Shown one piece after another: positions 23,739 to 32,522 of a stretch of 64,000 nucleotides of DNA (the stretch's first letter is position 1; each line of letters starts with the position of its first letter). Below the pieces are notes generated by a model. That model had not been told where the DNA came from and searched no databases. It was given only the letters and a program-made list of their open reading frames with translations. The translations under genes were made by a program, and so were the position numbers. This DNA is from SCRA01 sp035533275 (GTDB lineage Bacteria; Vulcanimicrobiota; Vulcanimicrobiia; Vulcanimicrobiales; SCRA01): NCBI GenBank assembly GCA_035533275.1, contig DATLUD010000045.1, positions 1 through 64,000 of the forward strand. The letters run 5' to 3'.

Positions 23739-25394
23739 ATGGATCGCCTCTCCACGACCTGGAGAGACTGGTTAGGCCGGGCCCAAGGGATGTGGGCCGA
23801 GCAGCCGCGGAACGCGCGGATGCTCATCGGCGCGGGCGGGATCGTGATCGTTGCGACGGTCGCGCTGTTGGCTTGGCTGTACAGCCCGGCCCACCGACCT
23901 TACGGCGTGCTCTTCGCGAACCTCTCCGCGCAAGATGCCGCCTCCGTCATTCAAAAATTGAACGACGACAAGGTACCCTACCAGCTCGCCGACGGCGGCG
24001 CCACCGTACGCGTGCCGATGGATCAGCTGTACGCCGAGCGCGTGAAGCTCGCGGGCGAAGGCGCCGTCAAGGGCGGCGGCGCGGGCTGGGAGCTCTTCGA
24101 CAAGACCAACCTCGGCATGACCACGTTCCAGGAGCGGATCATGAAGCTCCGCGCCACCGAGGGCGAGCTGCAGAGGACGATCCAAGGCCTGACCCCCGTG
24201 CAGTCGGCGCGCGTCAACATCGCCCAGCCGGAGGCACAACTCTATACGGCCACGCAGCAGCCGGTCACCGCCTCGATCGCGGTCACGACCAAGCCGGGCA
24301 TGACCCTGTTGCCCTCCGAGGTCCGCGGCATCACGCTGCTGGTGGCGGGGGCGGTTCCCGGCTTGAAGCCCGACAACGTGACCATCGTCGATCAGGACGG
24401 CAACGTTCTGCTGCCGGACAAGACCGCGGAGAGCGGGGGCAACGACGCCATCAACCTGACCGCTGAGCAGCTGGTGGCCAAGCAACGCTACGAGATGGCG
24501 ATCCAGCAGAGCGTGCAATCGATGCTCGATCAGACGCTGGGGCCGCTCCACGCCGTCGCGCGGGTCAACGCGAATCTGGACTTCGACGCCAACTCCTCGG
24601 AGACCAAGCAGTACGCCCCGCAGGGAGTGGTCCGCTCGGAGCAGGTGAGCCGCGAGCGGTACACGGGCGCGCCCGGCGCTCGCCCGGCCGCCGGCGTTCC
24701 CGGCACGACGTCGAACATTCCCACATATCAGGGCGTGGTGCAGACGGCGACGGGCAACTACTCCAAGTCACAGGCGACTCGGAACTACGAGGTCACGGAA
24801 TCGACGACCAAGCACATCGACGCTCCCGGCAAGGTCACGAAGCTCTCCGTCGCCGTGCTTGTCAACGTGCCGCCCGTCGTGGCGCCGGCGCCGGGAAGCA
24901 ACGCCGCCTCCTCCGCCTACGCGCTGACGCCGGCGGACGTGACGAAGATCCGCAACGCCGTCTCCGCGGCGGCGGGCATCGATCCGGCCCGCGGCGACAC
25001 CGTGACGGTGGAGGCCATCCCGTTCAACCCGAGTGTCTTCAATCAGACGTTGGCCCTCTCTTCGGGGACGCTGCCCTTGGGGTTGCCGCGCTGGGCGCTC
25101 GCCGCAGTGGTCATCTTGCTGCTGATCGGCGGCGGCGCGCTGGCCTACCGCCTGATGCGCAGGCGCAGCTTCGAGGCGCTCGGTCCGGATCTGCCGACCT
25201 TCGACGCCACGCTGGCCGAGGAGCTGCCGCCGTTCGAAGAGCATCCGATGCTCGAGCAGGCCCCGGGGCTGGCCGCTCCGATTCGCAGCGCGGCCGATCT
25301 GACGCGCGAGCAGATGATCGAGTACGTGACGACGGTAGCTCAAGAGAACCCGGATTCCGTCGCCAAGTTGATCAAGCTGTGGCTGGCGGAATGA
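23739..25394 (+). CDS. fliF: Flagellar MS-ring protein FliF
   Basis: A 551-residue ring protein of the flagellar basal body. The first membrane helix is at about residues 28-47. The YscJ/FliF ring-building motifs follow, including PYGVLFANLSAQDAASVIQKL and VNIAQPEAQLYTATQQPVTASI. The C-terminal FliF domain spans about 255-430, a second membrane helix lies at about 447-468, and the FliG-binding tail ends QENPDSVAKLIKLWLAE. It nucleates the switch and export gate. It is the first gene of the long flagellar operon. fliE, flgB and flgC, often directly upstream, are absent. Confidence 0.96.
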   Translation: MDRLSTTWRDWLGRAQGMWAEQPRNARMLIGAGGIVIVATVALLAWLYSPAHRPYGVLFANLSAQDAASVIQKLNDDKVPYQLADGGATVRVPMDQLYAERVKLAGEGAVKGGGAGWELFDKTNLGMTTFQERIMKLRATEGELQRTIQGLTPVQSARVNIAQPEAQLYTATQQPVTASIAVTTKPGMTLLPSEVRGITLLVAGAVPGLKPDNVTIVDQDGNVLLPDKTAESGGNDAINLTAEQLVAKQRYEMAIQQSVQSMLDQTLGPLHAVARVNANLDFDANSSETKQYAPQGVVRSEQVSRERYTGAPGARPAAGVPGTTSNIPTYQGVVQTATGNYSKSQATRNYEVTESTTKHIDAPGKVTKLSVAVLVNVPPVVAPAPGSNAASSAYALTPADVTKIRNAVSAAAGIDPARGDTVTVEAIPFNPSVFNQTLALSSGTLPLGLPRWALAAVVILLLIGGGALAYRLMRRRSFEALGPDLPTFDATLAEELPPFEEHPMLEQAPGLAAPIRSAADLTREQMIEYVTTVAQENPDSVAKLIKLWLAE

Positions 25395-25455
25395 CGAACC
25401 CCCAAGCAGGCGCGTTGTGCGAGACGCGGTGCCCCGCATGGGGCGCCGCGCTCCC

Positions 25456-25513
25456 GGAGGCACAGATGAACAGGCAGGACTCCCGCGAATGGAGCGGAGC
25501 GGAATGAGTGGGG
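25456..25513 (+). repeat. Dispersed repeat, copy B, covering the fliG start
   Basis: Runs from GGAGGCACAG through GGACTCCCGCGAATGGAGC to ATGAGTGGGG. It matches copy A (22185-22240) almost base for base over its last 36 positions. The ending ATGAGTGGGG supplies the fliG start codon and GGAGCGGAGCGGA the ribosome site. It occupies half of the 109-base gap between fliF and fliG, genes that usually lie tight together. Confidence 0.6.
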
Positions 25514-26613
25514 GCATCGGCGATTCCCCGATCATCAATCTCGGCGGCGCGATGATGCCGAGCCAGCCCTTGATGGGCGCGGCGTTGGCCAACGAGACGC
25601 ATCAGAGCATCCTCGCGGAGATGACCGGTCCGCAGAAGGCCGCGATCCTCCTGATCAGCCTCGGCCTCGAGCTCGCCGCCACGATCTTCAAGTTCCTGCG
25701 TCAGGACGAGGTCGAGCGGGTGGTCGTGGAGATCGCCAAGATCACCACAGTCCCGCTGGAGAAGCGCGACGCGGTCATCTCCGAGGCGTATCAGCGCGCG
25801 GTCGCCCTCAAGTACATCAACGAGGGCGGCATCGAGTATGCCAAGGAGATCCTGGAGCGCAGCTTCGGCGCGGGCCAAGCCGATGACATGACCAGCCGCC
25901 TCTTCGCGGCGCTCAAGCACGGCAATCCGCTCGAGCTGGTGAAGAACACGGAGCCGGCGCAGTTGCTCCAGTTCATCCAAGACGAGCACCCGCAGACGAT
26001 CGCGCTGATCCTCGTCTACATGAGCGCCGATCAGGCGGGGCAGGTGCTCTCGGCTCTCACGCCCGAGCTGCAGGCTGACGTGGCGATGCGCATCGCCATC
26101 CTCCAGAAGACCGCGCCGGAAGTCCTCGAACAGCTCGACGAGCTGCTCGGCAGGCGCCTCCTGGTCAGCGGGGCCGACTTCGCCAAGGCCGGCGGCGTGC
26201 AGTCGCTGGCCCAGGTGATGAACTTCGTCGACCGCGAGACGGAGAAGAACATCCTCGAAGGCCTCTCGCAGCGCGATCCCGAGATCGCCAACGAGGTCAA
26301 GAATCTGCTCTTCGTGTTCGAGGACATCGTCAACATGGACGACCGCTCGATCCAGCGCATGCTCCGCGAGGTGGACGGCAAGGATCTGGCGCTGGCCCTC
26401 AAAACGGCCAACGACGACTTGCTCAACAAGGTGTTCAAGAACATGTCCCAGCGCGCGGCGCAGACGCTCAAGGAGGACATCGAGGTGCTGGGCCCCGTTC
26501 GCGTGCGCGACGTGGGACGCGCCCAGCAGACGATCGTCGACGTCATCCGCACGCTGGAGGAGAACGGTCAGATCGTGATCGCGCGCGGCGCGAGGGACGA
26601 GCGGTTCGTCTAG
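25504..26613 (+). CDS. fliG: Flagellar motor switch protein FliG
   Basis: A 369-residue switch protein that binds FliF and transmits torque from the stator. After a repeat-derived and Gly/Met-rich start, the N domain begins TGPQKAAILLISLGLELAATIFKFL. The middle domain has DEHPQTIALILVYMSADQAGQVLSAL (the EHPQ motif). The C-terminal domain has FEDIVNMDDRSIQRMLREVDGKDLALALK with the charged helix that contacts MotA, and ends VRDVGRAQQTIVDVIRTLEENGQIVIARG. ATG 25504 is chosen for its ribosome site and overlap with the repeat. Confidence 0.95.
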   Translation: MSGGIGDSPIINLGGAMMPSQPLMGAALANETHQSILAEMTGPQKAAILLISLGLELAATIFKFLRQDEVERVVVEIAKITTVPLEKRDAVISEAYQRAVALKYINEGGIEYAKEILERSFGAGQADDMTSRLFAALKHGNPLELVKNTEPAQLLQFIQDEHPQTIALILVYMSADQAGQVLSALTPELQADVAMRIAILQKTAPEVLEQLDELLGRRLLVSGADFAKAGGVQSLAQVMNFVDRETEKNILEGLSQRDPEIANEVKNLLFVFEDIVNMDDRSIQRMLREVDGKDLALALKTANDDLLNKVFKNMSQRAAQTLKEDIEVLGPVRVRDVGRAQQTIVDVIRTLEENGQIVIARGARDERFV

Positions 26614-26631
26614 GAACGGATGTAGAGCACG

Positions 26632-27483
26632 ATGCGTCGGGTCGTCAAGGGAGCGCAGATCGCCAGCGAGCGCTACCGGATCGGGGCTCCGCCGGAGCCG
26701 CCGCCGCATGCCCTCGAGGGCGTCGCCGCGCTGGACGGGCGAGAGGCCCTTGCCGCGCCGGAACTCGGCGAGCGGCTTACCCCGCGGGAGGTCCAGGCCC
26801 AGCTCGATGCCTCGCGCGAGGAGGCGCTGCGCCTGGTCGAAGGCGCGCACGCGCAGGCACTGGGCGTCGTGGATGAGGCGGAGCGGCGCGCGCGGCAGCT
26901 CATCGACGAGGCGACGGCGGCCTTGGACTCGGTTCGCCAGGAGGCGCGCGGCGCCGGCCACGAGGCCGGCTACGCCGCGGGCCTCGAAGCCGCCGAGGCG
27001 GAGATGCACGGCTCGCTGCTGTCGTTGCGCGGCCTGGTCGATGCGGCGCGCGCGGAGCGGCTGGCCGTGATCGAGGCGGCGGAGTCGGAGATCGTGCGGC
27101 TGGCGTTGGCCGTGGCCACGCGCGTCGTGCACCGCCAGATCGAGCTCGATCCCCGCGTGGTGCTCGACGTCGCCCGCGCCGCCATCGCGCGTCTGGCCGA
27201 CAAGGAGACGATGGTCGTGCGCGTCAACCCCGGCGACCTGGAGACGATCCGTCAGGGGCGCGAGGATCTCTTTCCGGGCGACGCGCGCCAGGTTCGGTTC
27301 GTGGGCGATCTGCGCGTCGACCGCGGCGGCGTCGTGATCGACACCGAGGCCGGCAGCGTCGATGCGAAGATCGAGAACCAGCTCCAGGAGGCCCGCAAGC
27401 TCCTCCGCCTCGACGAGGAGGAGGTCACGCTCGACCGCCAGGTGAGTCCGGGCGGCGTGGTGGGGCATGCCGAAGCCAGCTGA
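26632..27483 (+). CDS. fliH: Flagellar export ATPase regulator FliH
   Basis: A 283-residue protein with a variable N-terminus, a long Ala/Arg/Glu-rich coiled coil (about 55-130) with GHEAGYAAGLEAAEAEM of the FliH GxxxG type, and a C-terminal domain with IVRLALAVATRVVHRQIELDPRVVLDVARAAIARL and VRVNPGDLETIR. FliH holds the FliI ATPase at the export gate. It overlaps fliI by 17 bases, so the two are coupled. Confidence 0.92.
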   Translation: MRRVVKGAQIASERYRIGAPPEPPPHALEGVAALDGREALAAPELGERLTPREVQAQLDASREEALRLVEGAHAQALGVVDEAERRARQLIDEATAALDSVRQEARGAGHEAGYAAGLEAAEAEMHGSLLSLRGLVDAARAERLAVIEAAESEIVRLALAVATRVVHRQIELDPRVVLDVARAAIARLADKETMVVRVNPGDLETIRQGREDLFPGDARQVRFVGDLRVDRGGVVIDTEAGSVDAKIENQLQEARKLLRLDEEEVTLDRQVSPGGVVGHAEAS

Positions 27484-28810
27484 GATCGAACCCGTCGCCC
27501 TTCCGCGCTTCTCGGCGGAGCGCCACATCGCGCAGCTGCGCGCGGCCGACCTGGTGCGCACGAACGGGCGCGTCCGCCAGGTGATCGGCGTGGTAATCGA
27601 GAGCCTGGGGCCGCAGATGGCGGTAGGCGAGATCTGCCGCATCACCTACCGCCGCAACGCCCCGCCCGTGATGGCCGAGGTGGTCGGCTTCCGCGACAAC
27701 AAGGTGCTGATCATGCCGCTGGGTGAGCTGGCGGGCATCGGCGCCGGCTCGGAGGTGATAGCTGAAGGGCGTCCGCTGGAGGTGGCGCTCTCCGATGCGC
27801 TGCTGGGCCGCGTGCTCGACGGTCTGGGGCGCGTGATGGACGGCGGTCCCACGATCGCGGCGGCGGAACGCCGGCCCATCGGTGCCGCGCCGCCCAACCC
27901 GCTCGACCGCCCGCGGATCGACCAGCCGCTCTCCGTGGGGATCCGCGCGATCGACGGCTTGCTGACCTGCGGCAAGGGGCAGCGCGTGGGCGTCTTCGCC
28001 GGCAGCGGCGTCGGCAAGTCGACGGTGCTCGGCATGATCGCCCGCAACACGAGCGCCGACGTCAACGTCATCGCCCTGGTGGGCGAGCGCGGCAAGGAGG
28101 TACGTGACTTCATCGAGCGCGACCTCGGTCGGGAGGGCCTCGCCCGCAGCGTCGTCGTGGTGGCCACGAGCGACCAGCCGGCGCTCGTGCGGATCAAGGC
28201 GGCGTTCGTGGCGACCACGATCGCGGAGTACTTCCGCGACCGTGGGCTCGACGTCACCCTGATGATGGACAGCGTGACGCGCTTCGCCATGGCGCAACGT
28301 GAGGTGGGCCTGGCGATCGGCGAGCCCACCACCACCAAAGGCTACACGCCCAGCGTTTTCGCGCTGCTGCCGCGGCTGCTCGAGCGCGCCGGTACCTCAC
28401 CGCGCGGGACGATCACCGGCATCTACGCCGTCCTGGTGGACGGCGACGATCTCAACGAGCCGGTGGCGGACGCGGTGCGGTCGATCCTCGACGGCCACAT
28501 CGTCCTCTCGCGCGCGCTGGCCACGGCCAACCATTATCCCGCGATCGACATCCTCGGCTCCGTCAGCCGCGTGATGCCCGACGTCACCGACGAGGTGCAC
28601 CAGCGCAGCGCGGGCGCGGTGCGCGATCTGCTCGCCACCTATCGCGAGGCGGAGGATCTCATCAACATCGGGGCCTACGTTCCGGGGAGCAACGCCAAGG
28701 TGGATCTGGCGATTTCCAAGATTGAGAGCATCCGGCACTTCCTGCGTCAGGACACGTATGAGGCTTCGCAGCTCTCCGACGCCGTGGCGGGCGTGGTGGC
28801 GATCTCATGA
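27467..28810 (+). CDS. fliI: Flagellum-specific ATPase FliI
   Basis: A 447-residue export ATPase related to the F1 beta subunit. Walker A is GVFAGSGVGKST (about residue 181) and Walker B is DVTLMMDSVTRFAMAQREVGLAIGEPTTTKGYTPSVFALLPRLLERAG, a hallmark of FliI/YscN. The N-terminal barrel has GRVRQVIGVVIES. Length is usual. It energises and orders substrate entry to the export gate with FliH and FliJ. Confidence 0.96.
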   Translation: MPKPAEIEPVALPRFSAERHIAQLRAADLVRTNGRVRQVIGVVIESLGPQMAVGEICRITYRRNAPPVMAEVVGFRDNKVLIMPLGELAGIGAGSEVIAEGRPLEVALSDALLGRVLDGLGRVMDGGPTIAAAERRPIGAAPPNPLDRPRIDQPLSVGIRAIDGLLTCGKGQRVGVFAGSGVGKSTVLGMIARNTSADVNVIALVGERGKEVRDFIERDLGREGLARSVVVVATSDQPALVRIKAAFVATTIAEYFRDRGLDVTLMMDSVTRFAMAQREVGLAIGEPTTTKGYTPSVFALLPRLLERAGTSPRGTITGIYAVLVDGDDLNEPVADAVRSILDGHIVLSRALATANHYPAIDILGSVSRVMPDVTDEVHQRSAGAVRDLLATYREAEDLINIGAYVPGSNAKVDLAISKIESIRHFLRQDTYEASQLSDAVAGVVAIS

Positions 28811-29262
28811 GACGCTTCACGTTCACGCTCCAACCGGTGCTCGAGCTGCGGGAGCGGCGCGAGCGCGAGCGGATGCAGCGGCTCGCCGCGGCGCAGAGGC
28901 TCCTGCAGGACGCCGAGGCGCGCCTGCAGGGGCTCGAGGCGGCGCGCGACGACGACGTGCGGACGGTCCGCGGGCGTCACGCCGAGCTCGAGTTGGAGGA
29001 GCTGCACGCCTACTACGCCCACTTGGAGCACGTGGCGGCAGAGATCGCGCTCCAGCGCGAGCGCGTTGCGGCCTGCCGCGGCCAGGTGGATGCGTCGCGC
29101 GCCGAGCTGGTGGCCGCGAGCACCGAGAAGAAGGTGGTCGAGCGGCTGCGCGAGCGCCGCTGGCAGACGTTCCAGTCCGAGGAGCGCCTGGTGGAGCAAC
29201 GCCAGGTCGACGACACGAACGCCCGCATCGAGTCGCGCGGGCGGGAGAGAGGCAACCCGTGA
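28807..29262 (+). CDS. fliJ: Flagellar export chaperone FliJ
   Basis: A 151-residue, nearly all-helical protein beginning RRFTFTLQPVLELRERRERERM, the usual FliJ start, followed by an Arg/Glu-rich coiled coil. FliJ inserts into the FliI hexamer and contacts FlhA. It overlaps fliI by four bases (ATGA) and the next gene by four (GTGA). Sequence conservation is low in this family, and position decides the call. Confidence 0.85.
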   Translation: MRRFTFTLQPVLELRERRERERMQRLAAAQRLLQDAEARLQGLEAARDDDVRTVRGRHAELELEELHAYYAHLEHVAAEIALQRERVAACRGQVDASRAELVAASTEKKVVERLRERRWQTFQSEERLVEQRQVDDTNARIESRGRERGNP

Positions 29263-29891
29263 TCGTCACGCGCAAACGTAAGCCGCGCCGCCAGTACTGG
29301 CGCGTCGTCGTCCCGTTGACCGTGATCGCCGTCCTGGCGGCGGCCTTCGCCTGGCCTCCGAGCCGAGCGCGTCTCCATGCGCTGCCGCCCGTGGGTTCCG
29401 CCATGGACGCCGTCGGGGCGACCTTCGACGCGGGCGCGCTCCGGAGCGCGGTCCACCAGCGCGACCGGCGCATCGCCGACTTGCAGCGGCAAATCAACGG
29501 CCTCCACGGCGAGATCCAGGCGCGCGACAAGCAGATCTCCGCGCTGACCACGCAGACCAATCAGCTTGGCCAACGGTTGGCCGAGGCGCCGCAATCGCCG
29601 CCGGGCGGAGCGGGGGCTCCTGTCCCTGGACCGTCGGCGAGCCCGCGCACCGATCCGCAGGTCCAGCGCACGGCGCAGATCTGGAACGAGATGGACCCGC
29701 AGGCCGCGGCGAAGATCGCCGAGCGCCTCCCCGACGCGTTCGTGGCCCAAGTCTTCGCCAAGATGGAGGCCGGCCAGGTGGGGGAGATCCTCGGGGCCAT
29801 GCCTGCCAAGCTCGCGGCGCGCCTCACGGCGACCCGCTTGGCCTCCAACACCGGCGTTGCCCCCGCCAAGACCCGGGCGGCGCTCCGGTAA
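29259..29891 (+). CDS. MotE/YlxF-like protein with MgtE N-terminal-type domain
   Basis: A 210-residue protein from a GTG start overlapping fliJ. A basic N-terminus is followed by one membrane helix (about 16-32), then a coiled coil (about 60-108, LQRQINGLHGEIQARDKQISALTTQTNQL), a Pro/Ala linker and a C-terminal MgtE_N-like helical domain (QIWNEMDPQAAAKIAERLPDAFVAQVFAKMEAGQVGEILGAMPAKLAARLT). This is the architecture of MotE chaperones and Bacillus YlxF, found between fliJ and fliK. It probably sits in the membrane near the motor and helps stator or MS-ring assembly. Confidence 0.85.
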   Translation: MIVTRKRKPRRQYWRVVVPLTVIAVLAAAFAWPPSRARLHALPPVGSAMDAVGATFDAGALRSAVHQRDRRIADLQRQINGLHGEIQARDKQISALTTQTNQLGQRLAEAPQSPPGGAGAPVPGPSASPRTDPQVQRTAQIWNEMDPQAAAKIAERLPDAFVAQVFAKMEAGQVGEILGAMPAKLAARLTATRLASNTGVAPAKTRAALR

Positions 29892-29900
29892 GCCTCTAGA

Positions 29901-29981
29901 TTTCGTCGTCGGCAGCCGATGACGAAAGAGAAGCGATCGCCGCGTCGGCGATCGTCTGCCTCTGCCGCGTGGCTGCGGCAG
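29901..29981 (+). other. Three tandem hairpins between motE-like gene and fliK
   Basis: A 12-bp stem with CAG loop (29901-29912 with 29916-29927, one G-T pair), an 8-bp stem CGATCGCC/GGCGATCG (29934-29941, 29947-29954) and a 7-bp stem CTGCCGC/GCGGCAG (29962-29968, 29975-29981) follow each other in a 119-base gap. The fliK ribosome site follows the last one. They could be partial terminators, processing sites or stability elements inside the operon. Confidence 0.55.
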
Positions 29982-30010
29982 GGAGTCTCAGGCGGAAAGG
30001 AGGTGTATAG

Positions 30011-31510
30011 ATGGGTTTGCCTTCCATAGCCTCAATTGCAACCGCAGCCGCCCCGCCGCCTCCCGGCGCCGGTGGGCCAGCGGGCACGGACACCGGCGGA
30101 GTCGACTTCGCGTCGTTCTTCCGCGGCTTGTCGGGCCCGGTGAAGCCCGCCGGACGCAGCGACGGCGGATCGAGCGCACTCTCGGAATTGGAGAGTCTGC
30201 TCGGCGGCATGCTGCAGCAACCCCCTCCGGCACTCGCGATGCTCTTCGATCGCGTGCAGTCGGCGCTCGGCGCGCCCCCGTCCGCGGGGACGCACGCGAG
30301 CATCTCCTCGATCGCGGCGCGCATCGACGCCCTCCTCGGCTCGGGGAGCACGCCGGCACAGATCGAGGGCACCGTCTCGCAGGCGCTGACCCAGGCCTTC
30401 GCCGCGCTCTCGAAATCTTCGGGAAGCTCGCTCGATCCGGCCTTCGTCTCGCGCTTGAAAGACTCGGTCGCCTCGGCACTGGCCCGCGGCGGCACGAACC
30501 CCGAAGCCACCGTCCCGGCGACGCCCGCCCAGGCGAGCGCGCCCGCGATGAACTCCACGGCAACCGGTCCACCGGGCAACGGACCTCCGGCCGAGATGGC
30601 CCAGGCCCTCGCACAGCGGATCGCGACTGTCGCAAGCGCGATCGCGGCGGGGGCGGACACCGGAGAGACGGGGCAGCAGTTTCGAAACCTGGCGAGCACC
30701 TTGGACCCCTTGGGGAGAGGACTCCCAGCCCCGCAACCGCAGACGGACGGCTCGTTGAAGCCAACCGTCGCTTCGTCGTCTTCGTATGCCGTGACCCAAT
30801 CCGCGCTGCGCCAACCGACGCTTCCGGGCCTCGCTCAAGGCACGGGGGCACCGGTACGCATCGACCCGCAGCTCACGTCGCTGATCTCCGTCCTCGCGCT
30901 CGCGCACGGCGGAGGCGGGCGGCAGCTGCGCGGAGCGAGCGGAGCTCCATCGGGCCCGACCACGCCCACGGGGGCGCTGCTCGGGGCCGTCACCGGCGCG
31001 CAGCCGGCTACCGCCCCGTCGAATGCCGCGGCGACGACGGCCGGCGCGCCGCACAGCGCGTCCACCCTCTCGTTCGACCACTACCAGGTGATCGATCAGG
31101 TGGCGCGCGCGCTCAGCGTTCGTCCCTCGGACGGAACCACGACGCTGCGCATCCACCTGGTGCCGGAGAACCTCGGCGACGTGAGCGTGCGCCTCGTCGT
31201 TGGCCCGAGCGGGGTCAGCGCCTCGTTCACCGCCGCCACTCCGGCGGCCGGCGCGGCGCTGCAGCAAGGGGCGTCTCAACTTGGGCGCGCCTTTGCCGGT
31301 CACGGGCTCCAGCTCCAGCAGTTCTCCGTCAACGTCGGTGCCGATCCGCAGGGCGGATTCGCGTACCGGCAGCCTCAGTCGTCGTACACGCCGTTCGCGC
31401 GCCATGGCGGCGACGGCTCGTTCGAAGACGAGGATCCCTTGGCAGCCATCCCGTCGTTCGGTCCTCCGGCGACGGCGCGGCCAGCCGGCTATCTCGACTA
31501 CCTCGTGTAG
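30011..31510 (+). CDS. fliK: Flagellar hook-length control protein FliK
   Basis: A 499-residue protein preceded by a near-perfect AAAGGAGGTG ribosome site. The N-terminal and central parts are low-complexity Gly/Ser/Ala/Pro, as in FliK rulers. The C-terminal hook domain (about 355-450) contains QVARALSVRPSDGTTTLRIHLVPENLGDVSVRLVVGPSGVSASFTAATPAAGAALQQGASQLGRAFAGHGLQL, the typical FliK pattern. It measures hook length and signals FlhB to switch export to filament proteins. Its placement before flgD supports the call. Confidence 0.9.
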   Translation: MGLPSIASIATAAAPPPPGAGGPAGTDTGGVDFASFFRGLSGPVKPAGRSDGGSSALSELESLLGGMLQQPPPALAMLFDRVQSALGAPPSAGTHASISSIAARIDALLGSGSTPAQIEGTVSQALTQAFAALSKSSGSSLDPAFVSRLKDSVASALARGGTNPEATVPATPAQASAPAMNSTATGPPGNGPPAEMAQALAQRIATVASAIAAGADTGETGQQFRNLASTLDPLGRGLPAPQPQTDGSLKPTVASSSSYAVTQSALRQPTLPGLAQGTGAPVRIDPQLTSLISVLALAHGGGGRQLRGASGAPSGPTTPTGALLGAVTGAQPATAPSNAAATTAGAPHSASTLSFDHYQVIDQVARALSVRPSDGTTTLRIHLVPENLGDVSVRLVVGPSGVSASFTAATPAAGAALQQGASQLGRAFAGHGLQLQQFSVNVGADPQGGFAYRQPQSSYTPFARHGGDGSFEDEDPLAAIPSFGPPATARPAGYLDYLV

Positions 31511-31519
31511 GAGCATGAC

Positions 31520-31999
31520 ATGACAACGACAAGCGTCACTGGGACGGGGAGCGGATCGCCTCTGAGCTCCCTCATCAACCAACCCGCCCCGACGACGACC
31601 GGCAACACCGTCCTGGGGGAGAACGACTTCCTCACGCTGTTGACCACCCAGATGCAGAACCAAGATCCGACCCAGCCCATGGACAACACGCAGATGGTGG
31701 CTCAGTTGGCGCAGTTCTCGTCGCTTCAGGAGACCACCAACCTCGCCAACGCGTTCCAGAGCTTCCAATCGACGTTCTCCGTGACCCAGATGGCCGGCTT
31801 CATCGGCAAGTCGGTCACCGTCGACACCTCCAACGGTGGACAGAACAACGGCTCGCTGATCAGCGGAACCGTCGGCAAGATCGAGGTCCAGAACGGGCAG
31901 CCGTACTTCACGATGACCGACGCCAACGGCAACGTCATCAGCGATAGCAACGGCAACCCCGCGCTCTTCACGCCCAGCCAGATCGTGACGGTGGGCTAG
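31520..31999 (+). CDS. flgD: Flagellar hook-capping protein FlgD, short form
   Basis: A 159-residue scaffold protein for hook growth. The conserved N-terminal block LGENDFLTLLTTQMQNQDPTQPMDNTQMVAQLAQFSSLQ is present. The short C-terminal beta part includes IGKSVTVDTSNGGQNNGSLISGTV. It is shorter than the enteric FlgD (about 230), like many Gram-positive homologues. fliK lies nine bases upstream. Confidence 0.94.
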   Translation: MTTTSVTGTGSGSPLSSLINQPAPTTTGNTVLGENDFLTLLTTQMQNQDPTQPMDNTQMVAQLAQFSSLQETTNLANAFQSFQSTFSVTQMAGFIGKSVTVDTSNGGQNNGSLISGTVGKIEVQNGQPYFTMTDANGNVISDSNGNPALFTPSQIVTVG

Positions 32000-32004
32000 A
32001 AGTC

Positions 32005-32415
32005 ATGGATCCCAAAGCGATCGCGGAGGCGGCGGCCGGCGTCCAGCCGGGCGGTGCGGTCGGCCCGGCGCGAACGCCGGTCCAGATCCCTCCGACCTCA
32101 GGGACCGCCTTTCGAGACGTCCTGCGTCAGCAGCAGCAGGTCGCCCCATCATCGGGCGAGCCGCTCCGCTTCTCGGCGCACGCGCTCGAGCGGCTGCAGT
32201 CGCGCAAGATCACCATCTCGGCCGAAGACATGGCCCGGATGAACCAGATGGCCGACAAGGCCGCCCAGAAGGGCGCCAAGTCGTCCCTCTTCATGTTGCG
32301 CGACGTGGCCATGGTCGTCAGCATCAAGAACCGCGTGGTCATCACCGCGGTCGACGGCGAATCGATGAAGGAGAACGTCTTCACCAACATCGACTCGGCG
32401 GCGATCATCGGCTGA
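32005..32415 (+). CDS. Flagellar operon protein of the TIGR02530 type
   Basis: A 136-residue protein. The conserved core starts LRFSAHALERLQSRKITISAEDMARMNQMADKAAQKGAKSSLFMLRDVAMVVSIKNRVVITAVDG, which I recognise as the small family that sits between flgD and flgE in Firmicutes-like and Thermotogales flagellar operons. The exact role is not known, and a hook-assembly part is inferred from position. The N-terminal 45 residues are low complexity. Confidence 0.85.
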   Translation: MDPKAIAEAAAGVQPGGAVGPARTPVQIPPTSGTAFRDVLRQQQQVAPSSGEPLRFSAHALERLQSRKITISAEDMARMNQMADKAAQKGAKSSLFMLRDVAMVVSIKNRVVITAVDGESMKENVFTNIDSAAIIG

Positions 32416-32445
32416 CCGGCCCGCACATCAGTACCATCTCCACTC

Positions 32446-32501
32446 GGCGGTGGACCTCCTAGAGGAAGCCGCCAACGCGGGGGACCTACCGAACCCGCGT
32501 T
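32446..32501 (+). promoter_or_regulatory. Two tandem hairpins in the flgE leader
   Basis: The first has GGCGG (32446-32450) with CCGCC (32469-32473) enclosing CCTC/GAGG (32455-32458, 32462-32465). The second has AACGCGGG (32474-32481) with CCCGCGTT (32494-32501). GGA occurs in the second loop (32482-32484) and at 32452-32454. The AAGGA ribosome site of flgE comes shortly after. GGA in hairpin loops is what CsrA binds, but no csrA or fliW is in the window. Confidence 0.45.
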
Positions 32502-32522
32502 CCTCGAAAGGACGATCGACGC

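Noticed and set aside
25372..27645. Minus-strand open frame of 757 codons opposite fliG and fliH
   Set aside because: Shadow of conserved flagellar genes, with Arg/His/Leu-rich composition and no recognisable motif.
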